From the NCBI RefSeq assembly GCF_000003605.2, contig NW_003130356.1:51801-115800 (forward strand): a stretch of DNA of 64,000 bases. The letters are read 5' to 3'. The notes under the pieces are model-generated. The model was not told where the DNA came from, did not search any database, and worked only from the letters and a program-made list of their open reading frames with translations. The translations under genes were made by a program, and so were the position numbers. Origin of the DNA: Saccoglossus kowalevskii (taxonomy: Eukaryota; Hemichordata; Enteropneusta; Harrimaniidae). Every line of letters starts with the position of its first letter. Positions within the stretch are counted from its first letter, which is position 1. Shown piece after piece: positions 26,792 to 39,800 of the stretch.

Positions 26792-28559
26792 AATAAATAC
26801 TTGAGATCTAGACCAAAGGTTTACCATTTGAAAGAAAAATCTCAATCCGATCCTAAGTACGATCATCAGTTATAACGAGCTGAAACTACGAAAACGTAAA
26901 CAACAAATTAATTGAAAAAAGTAAATACTGACTACAAGGAATATGTGTACACAACAGTTGGCAAACATAAAAATGGGTCGAATATTTCGAAGGGCCACAT
27001 GTACCAAAATATTAAATAGTGACTCTGAAGACAACAGTTATTGAAATAAGTACTCACGACAATAATGAGCGGAAGTGACGTTATCCTTAGTTACAGAGGG
27101 TCATGCATTCTCCAGTCATTTGAGCATGTGAAGCGAAGAATGGAATGTTCAATCAATCAAATACAATCTGACTCGAAGCAAAATTTGAATATCATCGTGT
27201 CTCCCTTTGTGCTCATGAACCAAATGAAATGCCGAAAAACTTAGCTCTTAAGGTAAAATAATATGGTTATAAGGGCATGGAACAACAATCGTAAATATAC
27301 TATGTGACTGACATTTAATTTATGCTGACAGACATTTTTTTTAGTAGAAAAATATTGATAACCTCATTATCTGTCAATTAGGAAAATTCACAGCATCAAT
27401 ACAATAAGTAATCTAATTATTAAAAATAATTGGGTGGACAAGGACATATCTGTTTGGATCATATGAATTCAAATCATCATTTAGTATTAGTGGTTTTTAC
27501 AGTAAGAATTTCCAAACATTAATTATCAGACTGGACCACGCATATAATTTGTGCGTGCGCGCGCGCGCGCGAAAGCAGTAAATATAAAACCCGGACAGCG
27601 GAAATTCTGTGAACAGACACGTTTTTACAGATTAAATAACAAAATAAAACGAAACGAATATCAGTTTAAATATTTTTTAGCAGATGCTCCTACGCCGGAA
27701 TTAAGAAAGACACAGGGCTTTGAGACGCTGAGACAAATGTTGCCTGTTCTCTTTTGTCAATTCCCGCGCGTGCGCAGGTGACGACCCTCCCGCTTCAATT
27801 TAGTTACGATTGAGTTCAGAACATGTGTATCTACCATGTAATGACAACTACTAACCCGAATGTAACAGAAATGAATGACTTCTAATTAAGTTAATGCAAT
27901 GAAGAAAGATAATAATTTACTTGCAGACATATTGAAGAAATATGAAACATTCCAGAATCAGTCATAAACTTTTATTCCAAATCTCAACTCCACCAACATT
28001 TTTTATTTATTACTTTTTAAAGGAAATAATCGAATGATGACGCACAAAGGTGACAAAAACATGGAATGGTTGCGGCGATCACAAAGAAGAAAGCTCATGA
28101 CACTCCAAGCGACCAGAATATCTCGTAGATTAAAACAAAATCCCGAAATTGAAACGCGAAGGTTAATAAAGAAAAAACTTCCAGAATGCGCATGATAGCA
28201 TTGAAGAAAATGATGAGCGACGCGGAGATGGTAGGGTTGCGTCAGAAACAAAACAATGCAGAGCAGAAATTACACCATACGGCAATGAAACAAGGTTATT
28301 TAGAAAAGCTGCATTGTTTTGATTTTGACATTTTAAGAAGAGTGCATATGGATCAAAAAGGCCGATCACATGAGAATTCAACACGCTCACAGATGTCCTT
28401 CTGGGTCAATATATCGGCGTACACAAAGCAAACGTCAAAGACTGATAACAGTAGCTTTTGGTAACACAGTGAATGTACAGTTTATCCTGATATCTGCACC
28501 AAAGCGACTAAGAAGTCACCCATGACCAGGCAAAGATGGTAAACTATGAAACACAAGGA
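26792..28559. other. Intergenic stretch with a CG-alternating run
   Basis: No recognised gene. A 21-base GTGCGTGCGCGCGCG run at 27551-27571 is alternating purine-pyrimidine and could adopt Z-DNA. The plus frame crossing it (27551-27781) and the basic frames at 28034-28198 and 28186-28464 match no known family. The latter two may be decayed upstream parts of the LINE that follows. Confidence 0.45.
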
Positions 28560-28925
28560 CAAAGTGTCATGTCATTGATTGTTTGAAAACAGGTAGAGAT
28601 TCAAAATTAAAAAAGACTTGGCGCCCCTATCAGATATAAGTCTTGATTTATAGATTGGTAGATTGGGTATACATGTCTCGCAAAGAGATTAGAAACAAGT
28701 ATTGTTGTTACAGTTCTCCAGGGAGTTTTGTTGTGGGGATGGACATCAGGGTATTAGATTACTTGAAGAAATACTTTGGTGAACTGATGAAATTAAATTG
28801 CGAAGAATGTTGATTGCAGTGGACTTCCAGGCAGCTTTTGATATGCTTGAATGAAATTATCTATTAGAGTGTCTAAGAAGCCTTTCAATTCTAAAGGATT
28901 TTGGTATGTTTATAACTTGTACTGT
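28560..28925 (+). mobile_element. Decayed LINE reverse-transcriptase fragment (L1/Tx1-like)
   Basis: Three plus-strand pieces line up in order with the reverse transcriptase of L1/Tx1-type LINEs. The first is KTGRDSKLKKTWRP near 28585-28630, matching the usual KNWRP block. The second is GFVVGMDI-like sequence near 28725-28755. The third is LIAVDFQAAFDMLE followed by NYLLECL at 28810-28875, matching the DFEKAFDSLEWNFL block. The tail SKGFWYVYNLYCNT sits in a shifted frame. The tryptophan codon after the third block has become TGA at 28852, and the pieces lie in more than one frame, so the copy is dead. Both ends are vague. The clade is from memory of the motif style. Confidence 0.72.
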
Positions 28926-29293
28926 AATACTCATCTAATGCAGTGGCAAGATCTTCGAGATAGAGGTCTCCATCAAATTCATATACTGAAGCTATATAGA
29001 ATTATACACTCGTGTGGAAGATTTTGGAATATGTATAAAGAACTAGATACAGATAAGTATTACTTGGAAAATGAATATATTACAATTTACAAAACTGAAA
29101 ACTAAGAAACTTTCAGTCAAAATGAGGGCTATATTTGAAGCAAATTTAAACTAATCAGAGTAAGCCGCATATGCCTTGCCATTCATAGTGGCAATGGATG
29201 TTAAAGCTAGAAAATTTCAATTCAAATTATTACACTATATTCTATACAGTATTTTTGTTTCTTCAGTATTTTAGAGTACTGTTGCATTAGTGA

Positions 29294-29335
29294 TAATTAA
29301 AGTAACAAGTGACTTTGTCACAAGTTACATAATTA
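29294..29335. repeat. Long imperfect hairpin, 3-nt loop
   Basis: Arms TAATTA..GTAAC..GTGAC and GTCAC..GTTAC..TAATTA face each other across TTT. About 16 of 19-20 positions pair; the rest are one bulge and two mismatches. It lies 370 bp right of the LINE fragment, in AT-rich DNA with no open frame. Confidence 0.65.
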
Positions 29336-32300
29336 CTTACTGATTCTGGCTGAAAAATACATTTATCTCATGAAAATGAGAAATCTGAAACCTAATTTTC
29401 CAATAAAACCAAGTAAAGTACAACTATCACCTTGAATATCACATTGCTATAAACAAAGACATAATTTGAAATCACTGTAATAAGTGGAATAAAATCCATT
29501 ACATTTCTGTGTCTTCAATGAACTTGTATGTTACTTAGTACATGTGCACATTGTAATATGTCTACTGTATGTATTATGAATTGTTACTAATAAAAACTTA
29601 AATAAAAAATAATTATATAAACAAAGCATATTAAAGAGTTAATTTGGTACTTCTTTTCAAAAAAATCCGAAGCTTGGTGATAAACGTATACAATATGGGA
29701 GAGGTGTAAATGATAAATAAATATGTGAATACGTAATTTGAATCTATGATTGAGCTTTTCGTTCTTTGGGTGCATTTAGATTAATTATATATGATTACAC
29801 GCCAGACGCACTATATCAAATGACATTATTCAAAGGGAGACACCTTAAACGTTTTCTTATAGAAGACATGTTTATAGCAATCGACGATTTCACTAACAGT
29901 TTCATGCATAGAATGGATAGACAAAAATAAATGTTTACAGTCGTGGTCAATCACTCGATAAACAACTTCCACAATTATTTGCATAGTACATCCGTGGCAT
30001 CACATTATTGCAGCATTACATTCAATCTGCAGTGCAGAATATTTGCATTTGCACGTTGTTGTAGGTCGTATGAACAAGGTTGATTATGTTGAATTATTTA
30101 TTAACATAAACTCATACAAATATCGGGCAGTTATTGTTTAATGTACAAGTTTGGTCATGTTCTTATTCTTATTTGTATTCGTTTCGAACGTAAGGTCGAG
30201 CTCGAAGACATAAAGCTGTGGTATCACGTAGCATTAATTATTTGAAACGTTCAATGAATAAGTCAAAGGCATCTCCATTACTCATATACACGAAAGACCA
30301 TTCGCTCCGTCTTGTCGAAGTATAATTGGGGCGCTAAAACTAGTTTTGTAGAAATTTTTAAAATTGATATATCCATAACAATTGACCAATTTTAATATAT
30401 AATTCGCATAAACTTTCGCATATAATATGTAATTATAAACTACTCGATGAGATAACATGTTTCTAATATTAAAACCATCTTTATGGAGTCTTAATTGATC
30501 TCAATGACAAACGACGTATGCATGAAAATGAGCAAGCAACTGTATTATATTATGTGGCGTCATAATTTACCTCAAAGTACTTTAAAAAGAAAAATATGCT
30601 TGGGCGCACAAATGCAGCATACTATAAATATCCCTTGCGAAAAGGCAATTACACTGTGTTCGTCTGTAAATGGGTTTAAGTCAAACGTTCCTTAAATGTT
30701 TAAACTAATTAGGTAACAGCTACTTGACTATTTCCGACAAAAAATGCACATTAGTGTTGGTTTGTTGATCTGCTTTCATAGTCTGTGTCGGTTTGTGTTT
30801 TCCAACAATTCACATCTTTGCGTTGCTGCGCATTACTCTATGCAAGACATATAACGTGAAAAGGTCATATTAGAACGGTCTTACTGATACATTAGTGTAA
30901 AACCCTTATGTATATGAATTACATTCAATATCTGCAACGTGGTCGTCGATTCGTGGTTTAACCAGCAATTGCTACCCCTCGCACGAGACTGGTCTCGTTC
31001 GGCAGATCACTGTACAGCATACAGGCACACTCGACATCTTGTTATGTTTGCTTTCATAGTGTACCATTCAATGTAGAAATGTAGCTGAAGAAAGCATTAA
31101 CGAATACAAGCATGACTTGGTCACCGGGAAGCGATCCACACGTTATCAAATAAAAATACATTATCAAATCTGATAATCTCAATTATTACCAAAAATCAAG
31201 TGACAACAATACAATAGTCGACAACATCGACATGATTGTCATAGTAACCAGAATAACGCAAATGCCAGTATTCATGTATATAATTAGATTTGGCCATACC
31301 CGTACATGCTACTGTTACCATGGAGCTCTTTTTTTTAGCTCGGTGGTGTTACCTATTTTGCCCAGTTGTATTTTATTATTGGATTCTCTGGTGCACACGT
31401 AACAGTGGCCCACTGTGCGAAACTTGTTTTGGATACAAAGAAATGGCTTGTGGTTTAATATACATTGTAAGGGCTAGTTCTATTATGTATAAACATTGGA
31501 ATTCGATAAAGGTTGTACGTTTTAATCTGTTCTCTGTTTATTGTTCTCAACATCGTGCAAATAGTACTTTATCAGACCAAAGTATATATGTGCCCTAGTC
31601 GTTTCAGATTAGTTTGCCTCGATCTAACCGCTATGTTACAAACTCCCCATCACTCTAAATCTCAACCCCCATCCAACAATGGACGACAAACTAACAATAT
31701 AAAAATATAAATATTCTACGCTCAAAAATATTATTCTAGTGGTTCAGAATGAATCATCGAAGAACTCTAAGCCATCATTCAATTATTAATTAAAACTATT
31801 GAAAATAAATGTTTATATAATGCATGTACATCATGCCGTAATTTTTAAACATGTTGTAATTTTGATATAGGTCTAGTATCAAACAATTGCAAGAAGCGGG
31901 TTCACGACCACTTGCAATCCGATTTAAACCACCTCAACTCCCACCACCACCACACACGTTTTTCATTTCTATGTTGATGGAAAACAATGTCACTTGAGAC
32001 TGAGAAAGTGATGTCAATGGCGAGGGCACACTTGTCGAGGCGTGGTACACAAATCGACATAAGCTACCACGCATTATACATATATTGCAGTCAAGTAAAT
32101 AAAACAAATGTAAACGTTGATGAAAATCCCAAAGGATTCTTCGCGGCAATTACAAGGACTTCCAGACAACTTTTCAATATTTCCATCTATTATCAGATCC
32201 ATAAGGACTCCGTTATGGGGAAATAGTTGTGGATGGAATGAAACTTTTGCCTCAATTTAATTAGGTTTAGAAGTGTCGTCTTTATACAAGCTTAGCGGAT

Positions 32301-35089
32301 TAACGGATTTGTAACTTTTTAGCATCTTTCTGTTTATTGCACCTTAACTCATCAGCGCCTATTTTAGTTGATGGGATTTTCCACCATTATAGTATCTGAC
32401 GTTGTGCAGTAGTTTGTGATCATTAATTGTAGTAACGCCCATAATGTCTTGAACATGTATCAAATGACAATAACTAGCTGATCAAAGAAGGCACACCAAC
32501 ATCATTTCACCGAATCTAAGCAGGAAATGCACCCACCATGTTAGCAACTATGTATCTCTGCGCGACAGCTTGTTTTCTATTGTGATAATGTCATTAGTTT
32601 CATACTGGAAACAAAACTGTTCAGTAATGGTTCATATCTATTGCAGTGGAACCACGGACGTTTTTATAGACGTACTAATAGAAATGCGTGGAACTTTTTA
32701 TCTGATATTCAAATATTAATCGACTCGATTGTTTTATTGATTTTCGTCACTTTGAATACTGGGCATAATAGCTTGATAAATAAATGCATGAGATCGTGAA
32801 TAATGCATAACGATAATTTGTGTTTGTCACACTCACTTAGCATGTACACAAAATAACAGCGCTGAGCATCTAATGGCAGATGTTGATGACCCTGAACCCG
32901 AACGGAGAATTATATTCTCTAAAAGCACTTTGTTTGGATTATATATCTTATGAGTTGATGTTGACACCTGACGCACGTTGAGATTTAAAAAAGCTGATAA
33001 CGAGAGTGATGTATCTCTGACAAAGACAATCTCAATGACAATCACAACGCCCTCGCAGACCGTGAACCAATTCTCGATGCTAAAGCACCAAAACAGTCGC
33101 ACGTTTATTAGTCCCATCATTATACAACTTATTCATTGTCGCCAATTGGAAAGTAGTCTTCTTATTATCAATTGAGATGGGAATAAGGCTTGAACAGTTG
33201 GTCTTTTTACAAACAATTCGATACATTTAAAGGGAATAACAAACTGCGACAGAAGCGATTTGGCACACTTTTCACATTCAATAAAATATGGTAGAAATCA
33301 TTATCTAATAAAAGATCAATAGTGATAGATATGAGTATTTTACATACACTTGGAATGAGAATGTTAAAAAGTGATAGCGTGTATGTTCACATCCACCTAC
33401 ATAAAAGTATGATATTTTATTTCTTGGTAAACCACTTTTGAAACAAATTAAAAAAAATTCTATTTAAACAAAATCATGTACCCTCTTTATCTGAATGGTC
33501 GTCTTTGGTGATGTTTTGGATATATGTCATATTTTGAGAGATCATATTATTTTATTGGTGCGATATTTTGGCACTTTTTTCCACAACATTGTTTTGTAAA
33601 ATCAACTGTTTCTAAGTCCATGCCCTGAGTCAACACATATAGCGTTTAATTTGGTCAGATAAGTAGTCTAGACACAGACAATTACCACAATGATATAAAC
33701 ATTGTTTATGTTCTTTTATTGATGTTACAGAGAAAGGCTTGGAGGCATGAAAAGCCAAAGATTGCCGACAAAAAGAATGCCACTCAATATACGAATCTGA
33801 GGCATGAATACAATTCCAGAATAATAGTTTGTGAATTACATCATTTTGTATGTTTTATTATAATCATTAAATTGTAATCCAGTCTTGTAAGCTAATGTTT
33901 ACCGACGTATTAACCAAGACAGCAGGTGATATTATAATACTATTTACTCAAGGTTAGCATCAGGTTTGTGATACAAGTACTACTTAACAAGCGCAAATAT
34001 GTACTGTTTGAAACATCAGTGTATTCTAAATAATCTAAAATGAACAAACCCCACCCTGTTCTATTTTAATAGAATAGTGACATTCATTAATTCAGAATGT
34101 TAATAAAATTGGTTTCCGTCTGCACAGATATGTCTATTTTTTGTTTCATTGTCAATATTGGTAAAATATTGAATACTGAATACAGACACAGGTCACAAAT
34201 GAAGGTACATCCTGAGCTGATATACCCATCACCAGTATAAAACCATGCACATGACATGCTGATAGAATATTTCATCAGATTATTCCAGTTTTGTGACTAA
34301 TAATTCAATTCTCAAGAGAATAGGAATTAATCATTCAATACAAGAGGTTTACCTTAACAAATCATCAACACAGAAGATATTGAACAATCCCACAACAGAC
34401 AATGTAATGTCCAACAACCGCTATCTTACACATATGTAGTATGAGAATTCCAAGAGATAAAATTAGTCTACAGTAAAATACAGCTGCAAAATTTGTTTCT
34501 TCCCAAGACAATACAGTTGCCGTTTTGTGACCAATGACCTGATATACGTATATCATCAGTACGCCAATCACCAATATTTACTGCCCCCCAGTGTTAATTT
34601 AATATAACAACCTTGAATACTTTTGTTGGCAGTTGTTTAATTCCCTTAGAATAACATGTTTGTCACTGCAAGCCTTGGCTTTTTGACACAAGACCACCCA
34701 CTATAATACTTTCATAGATCTATTGGTTGTTAGTATGCTGTACAAATATTAGAAGCATTTAACCAAAGGTAAACTTAAATACAAACTAGGTCTTCATACC
34801 TTCAAAAACAAACTGACAATTCGGTTTTCAATTGGTCCAACACATGCATTAGTCAAAAACAACAACAATTATTTTAGTTGCAGCATATTTATTTCTTTTT
34901 AAATCTTTCCATATATGCAACTTACAAAATAAGTTCCAGACTTTTAAGCTCATTCATTGCATAAATTGGCAAACAAATAAAATCATGAAAAAAAATTAAT
35001 ATCAGTATGGATAACATTAAATATCATGGAAACAAAAAATATTCAATTTACAGAAGAAAATAGAAATATTTTGATATGCTAGCCGCTTC

Positions 35090-35138
35090 GACCCAATGAT
35101 CTACGACCTAATTGCAACAGTCATCAGGTCAGTGGGTC
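35090..35138. repeat. Nested inverted repeat GACCCA/GACCT
   Basis: GACCCA (35090-35095) pairs with TGGGTC (35133-35138), and inside it GACCT (35105-35109) pairs with AGGTC (35126-35130). On the minus strand this reads CCTGATGACTGTTGC, then TCGAAGCGGC further on. It resembles the structured ends of some invertebrate repeats, but no family is assigned. Confidence 0.5.
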
Positions 35139-36177
35139 AATGTTTCAAACAATTTGTATATACAATGTTCAGAGAATTGCATGGAAACCGGTTTTGTATA
35201 CTTAAAATATTTAGTGACAAAAAAATCAAATAAACACCAATTAGACAAAATAATTGGAAATTTTCTCTTGAGACAATAAATCTTTATATGGATTTAGTTA
35301 TGGCAGAATAGTTTCCCTTTAAAAACTAAAAGTGTAATCACAAGTGGTTCAAACTCAATTCAAAAAAGGTCATAACTGTCAGTTTTTTGTTATGGTTATG
35401 CGGTTGGGCGGTGTGTTGTAGCCATGACAGCTGTCAGATAGCAATGGAGTATGCATATCGGTTTACAACAGAACAAAATTACAAATGACAAAGAAATAAC
35501 ACTGTATGCAATATACATATCAACTATGTAATGCACCATTATAAGTGGGTGTTGGCTAGTTCTGCTACAGATGACAAGGCAGTCAAGTTCATAGCTACGG
35601 TAGTTGACCTCCGTCGTCTGACTTTTTGTCTGAATGTACGAACATTGGATCAGGAAATGATTATCGAATATTTTACAGTAAGGTCAAAGGTTAGCACATT
35701 ATGTCTTTCATTGCAACATCATGGACGCAGTTTATCTGGATTGCGTAAATAAACTGAGAATATTCAGTTTCGGACATGCTTGTAGTCAAATGCATAACCC
35801 ATGAAGATCAAAACATTACACTCCAATAAAGTTAAAAAGTTACTGAATACTTAAATATTCCATATAAAGTTCAATGCTGCAACTTTGCAGTCAAAACAAC
35901 ACGTCTATTCCACGAATATACAGATGTCTGTGATCCATTGTCAGGCAGATATTCGAATACGAAATGTTGATTGCGAGGGTAACAGGAAAGATGATACTGG
36001 GATGGGAACATTTTGTGAGCATAATAGTATTATTATTTTTTTAAATGTGAAAGAAATTCACAATGTAGACTGCTTTCCGCAAATGGGGTTGTTACTTTTT
36101 CCCAAATGTACCCACAAGGTTTTCATTTATACCTCAGAATAAATTGTTACAATTGAAATCACTCTTCAGAGGCCATG

Positions 36178-36183
36178 TTTTAT
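36178..36183 (-). promoter_or_regulatory. Candidate polyadenylation signal of the myosin gene
   Basis: TTTATT on plus gives AATAAA on minus, about 500 bp past the myosin stop codon. No other hexamer was noticed between it and the stop, so it is the most likely 3' end. More distal ends are possible. Confidence 0.45.
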
Positions 36184-36684
36184 TTTTTTAAATTATAGGT
36201 TTATAGGTTTGTTCAAATAAATAGTACAACTTTCCCCAAAAAAGTGACACAAACAAAATGATTCATTACCGATAATGTTAGAACTGAAGAAAGATGGCAT
36301 ATCATTATGTAGCAGTATAGCACTTGATGTATATTAAGTACGTGTGAAAGGTAGCACCTTTTTGATAGTATGATAGGAATCTAATGAAGATTTACTTTGG
36401 TATCAAAAAGACAGGAACTTTGCTTTGATCAAGCTGTAGTGAAAGATGTTTGCTTTGTTAGTCAAGTTCATCCAATTCTTTGGCAGTGTCACGCCCTCTG
36501 GAGCTATAGTGCTGAAACTTACAAATTAAAAACAAAAGAAATTCCGGAGTTGCTCACTAGAGGGCTCTTAGCAGGGACGAGCACAGCATTTTGATAGCGC
36601 TGCATCACCACACTTTCAACTTGGATGGTCCACGATTCATGACGTAAGGCGGAACCCTTACACTATGAACCTAGGAAAGGGAGA

Positions 36685-36877
36685 TTATACGTATTCCTCT
36701 GTCATAGTGTCAAGCAAATCATAATGTTTTTTATTGTTCACTGGGGATAAAATGTCTGATTTTAGATCAGTGTCTCGGCTGCCAAGTGTAGATTTGTCGG
36801 TCTCATCTTCTGAACTGCCAAATCGACTTCTCAATGAAGCTGGTGTGCTGTTATCATCATCGTTGTATTTCTTGTAT
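36685..36877 (-). CDS. MYO18: MYO18 terminal exon and stop codon
   Basis: 193 nt including TAA at 36685-36687, phase 2 in, acceptor TACTTCAG. It encodes YKKYNDDDNSTPASLRSRFG, then an acidic stretch, and ends LLDTMTEEYV. The last residues E-Y-V have the X-acidic-X-hydrophobic form of a class III PDZ ligand. Homology is weaker here. The frame and splice phase fit exactly, so the assignment is sound even though the sequence is lineage-specific. Confidence 0.85.
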
Positions 36878-39800
36878 CTGAAGTAAAAATAATTTCAATG
36901 ATTATTTAGAGAATAAACAAAGCAAACATACAATACAGGCATTGGTGAATGGCTTACAAGAACAGTGATTTGATTTGATTAAACAGAACACTGAATAACA
37001 AATATGGAACCTGTGAGTAACAAACCCAGGAACACACATGCGACTGACATTTAAATTAGTAAACCGTGTGTTACACACATACTTACACTGTGACTTGTGT
37101 GGTGGTTATCTATAGCAATTTGACCGACAGCCCTTTCTTACTGAAGACGAGGAGAGTAAAGAGACAGGGACAGAGAGAGAGAGAAAAAAGACAATGAGAT
37201 GAATACCGTGCAAGATGAAATGAACCAATGTGTCAATCTTTGCTACATGACATGAGAAAGAAATATACAATACTTTATAAAGGAAAACAAAATGTTACAA
37301 GACAACAAACAGTAAACTATGACTATACAGATTAATGTGATTGTAAACGCTACATTGCAATGATAATTTGTTGTTTATCAATTTTACAAAAGAAACGAAT
37401 TTAGTAAGTTTTCGGTTAAAACAGAATGAAAATATTACAACGATTTTTACTCTTACCGACAACTGCTAGTACTCGTCATAACATCAGACTCAAGATCGGC
37501 TTCAGATCCTGATGTAAATGACCTGCGATGCATTAAGCCTGATCCCGTGTGCGACTTGTGCGTCTCCAGGCTATTGTAGCTATCATCAACGCCTTCAGGT
37601 GACCGCCGACTAGTGTATTTCAATGGCGAGTCAACAGAACTAATGCTGTCGTCTCTGTCTCTTGATAATGGAGTGCGTTTATGCCGTGCTAACCAAGTAT
37701 CGATGTCTTCATCACTCTCATCCTCACTACAAAGGAAGGGAATTAGATGAAAGTTTGTCAATGTGTATATGGCATTTAAAGATTGCCAAGGTAAAGTAAT
37801 AATATGATAAGGAAAACATCTTCATGTGAAGTATTATATTCCCCAAAATTTGTAGGCACCTTGAATTATAAATAGTTGTACCAAAACATAATGTGCTATA
37901 GTATACATCGTTTCATTTGCACTGCAAACAATTTGCATAATTTGATGATTTAATGGCAATTCCAAAGACAAAATTGTATGAAAGTCAGTATGTCTGTTTC
38001 TTTGGACCTGAGTATAAAATATAAAATATATGATATAAAATTTGTTGATTTTCACTAACACGCAAAAAATTACCTCTCGTGAAACCAAAGCAGTACAGTT
38101 CAGTTACTCAGAGGAATGCACTGCACATGTTGTTAAAAACAAAGTACATTCTGGAATTGCTCAACAGAGGGATTTGGGGGATTGTCAACATATTTGAAGG
38201 AGGTGCTGTTCCTTTTGCGTAAAAGCAATGTGCAAGTCTTGTCATGCACAATTAATAAGTTACATACTTTGAAATAAATAAAGTAGTATGCCAAACCTTC
38301 ACTAGAACTGGAAATTCTGTTCACCAACTGTGCACATGTGACATATATAACATGTTTATTCACAAACGCACACATTTCAAAGGCTCACTGTAAGATGACG
38401 TATTAACATACCTGTCATCCATATCACTATCTGCATCTAACTGGTCTTCTAAAGCATTCTGTAAATCCTGTATCCGCCTAAACGCCAGTTTTAAGTCAGA
38501 TTGTAGTACCTCTTGAGAACTTTCTGCTTCCTCCACTTGCCTCTCCTAGAAGATGACATTTAAATGAGTAAGAACCAAGCTATAATTTCCTTTCTATTTA
38601 CAACACAAAATGACAATAGCATTGCAATGTGTTACCAGTTGTACAAAGAATCAATTTCAAATTACTTTTACTAGTGTATAAATCTTTGTATGGTTTTGCC
38701 CCAAATTATCTATGTGAATTAATCGAATTTTATGTACCGAGTCGTAGTTTAAGATCTGAATCGAAGTTTCTTATTAAAACTCGTCAGATGTGTAGTAAAA
38801 AGTCCAAGGTGTTATACAAAGATCGTGCTTTTAAAAATTTAGGTCCTAAACTTTTTAATGAATTACCTCTGTCTGTTTGTTCTAGTCCTTCAGTAGACAT
38901 TTTTAAATCCAGACTGAAAACGTACTTATTTAAATGTGCTTTTAATATTTGACTGATTGTTTATTGTATCAGCGCCTTTGATCTTCATATGTTGGAATTG
39001 TTGCGCTTAATTAAATAAAGTTATTATTATTATTATTATTATTTTAAAATGTAGTCCCTCATGCATAAAAGGTAAGACAGTGGTGCCAGATTTAGTGTGC
39101 TAATTGCACAACCTTGGTTCGGGGAGTCCCCAAAATCAACCTGAGTGCATGGAATACTCTATTTTCTATAACTTTGACCAGCAAGATGAAAGCATTTCTG
39201 TATTTATAATGTGTACATATTAACTGGCAACATTTGTATACATATAGTAAACCATTCAAAAGTACACTTCCCATGATGCACTGGTGTCATCCCATAAATG
39301 CAAAGCCAGGATTTTAACAGGTATTCCACCAGATGATTCAACTCATTTTTTTCCACAACAACATAAAACTAGCCCTACCCCAATTTCTTACCAGTTCTAT
39401 TTTCTTGCGGGTTGCGTCATCCTCTTTCCTCTGTAACTCAAAGAACTCGTCTCGCAGGTCCTTCAGCTGTCTCTGTAACTTCCTATTGAGTTCCTGCGTT
39501 TGTTGTTCGCTTGATTTGTACGAGTCTCTTTCACTGGTTAATTTTTCGTTGCTATCCTTTAGCTTAGACAGGTTGGCCTGCAATTGAACTTGACAGTTAG
39601 AAACTCAAGTGGTATGAACATGCATCACATCACCTTGCAAGTTGAATTACCCAGATTTCCTTCTTTAAGAGAAGATCTAGAACCAGTCAAATGAGTTAAC
39701 AGTATGTTATGTAATAATAATAATATACTTTCCTAATGTTGTGTAAATATGTGGTGTAAATTTTGTTTTGGTAATACACACCCCCCACAAGAAAACAAGC

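Larger units (their letters stand above)
28926..36177. other. Intergenic stretch 3' of the myosin gene
   Basis: No recognised coding family. Two hairpins (29294-29335 and 35090-35138) are listed separately. A short perfect palindrome, ACGAGAC-TG-GTCTCGT, lies at 30983-30998. The segment 32970-33130 is open on both strands and GC-richer than its surroundings but unmatched. Confidence 0.45.

Noticed and set aside
30983-30998. Perfect 16-base palindrome ACGAGAC-TG-GTCTCGT
   Set aside because: Single, short and without flanking structure; chance cannot be excluded.
32833-33175. Open frames on both strands in a GC-richer patch
   Set aside because: The plus frame (SLTKTISMTITTPSQTVNQF) and the minus frame look protein-like, but no family could be named and no start, stop or splice logic supports a gene.
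39333-39587. Plus-strand open frame of 84 codons
   Set aside because: It lies exactly antisense to a well-supported MYO18 coiled-coil exon. The Leu/Ser/Phe-rich peptide is the usual shadow of Glu/Lys-rich codons.
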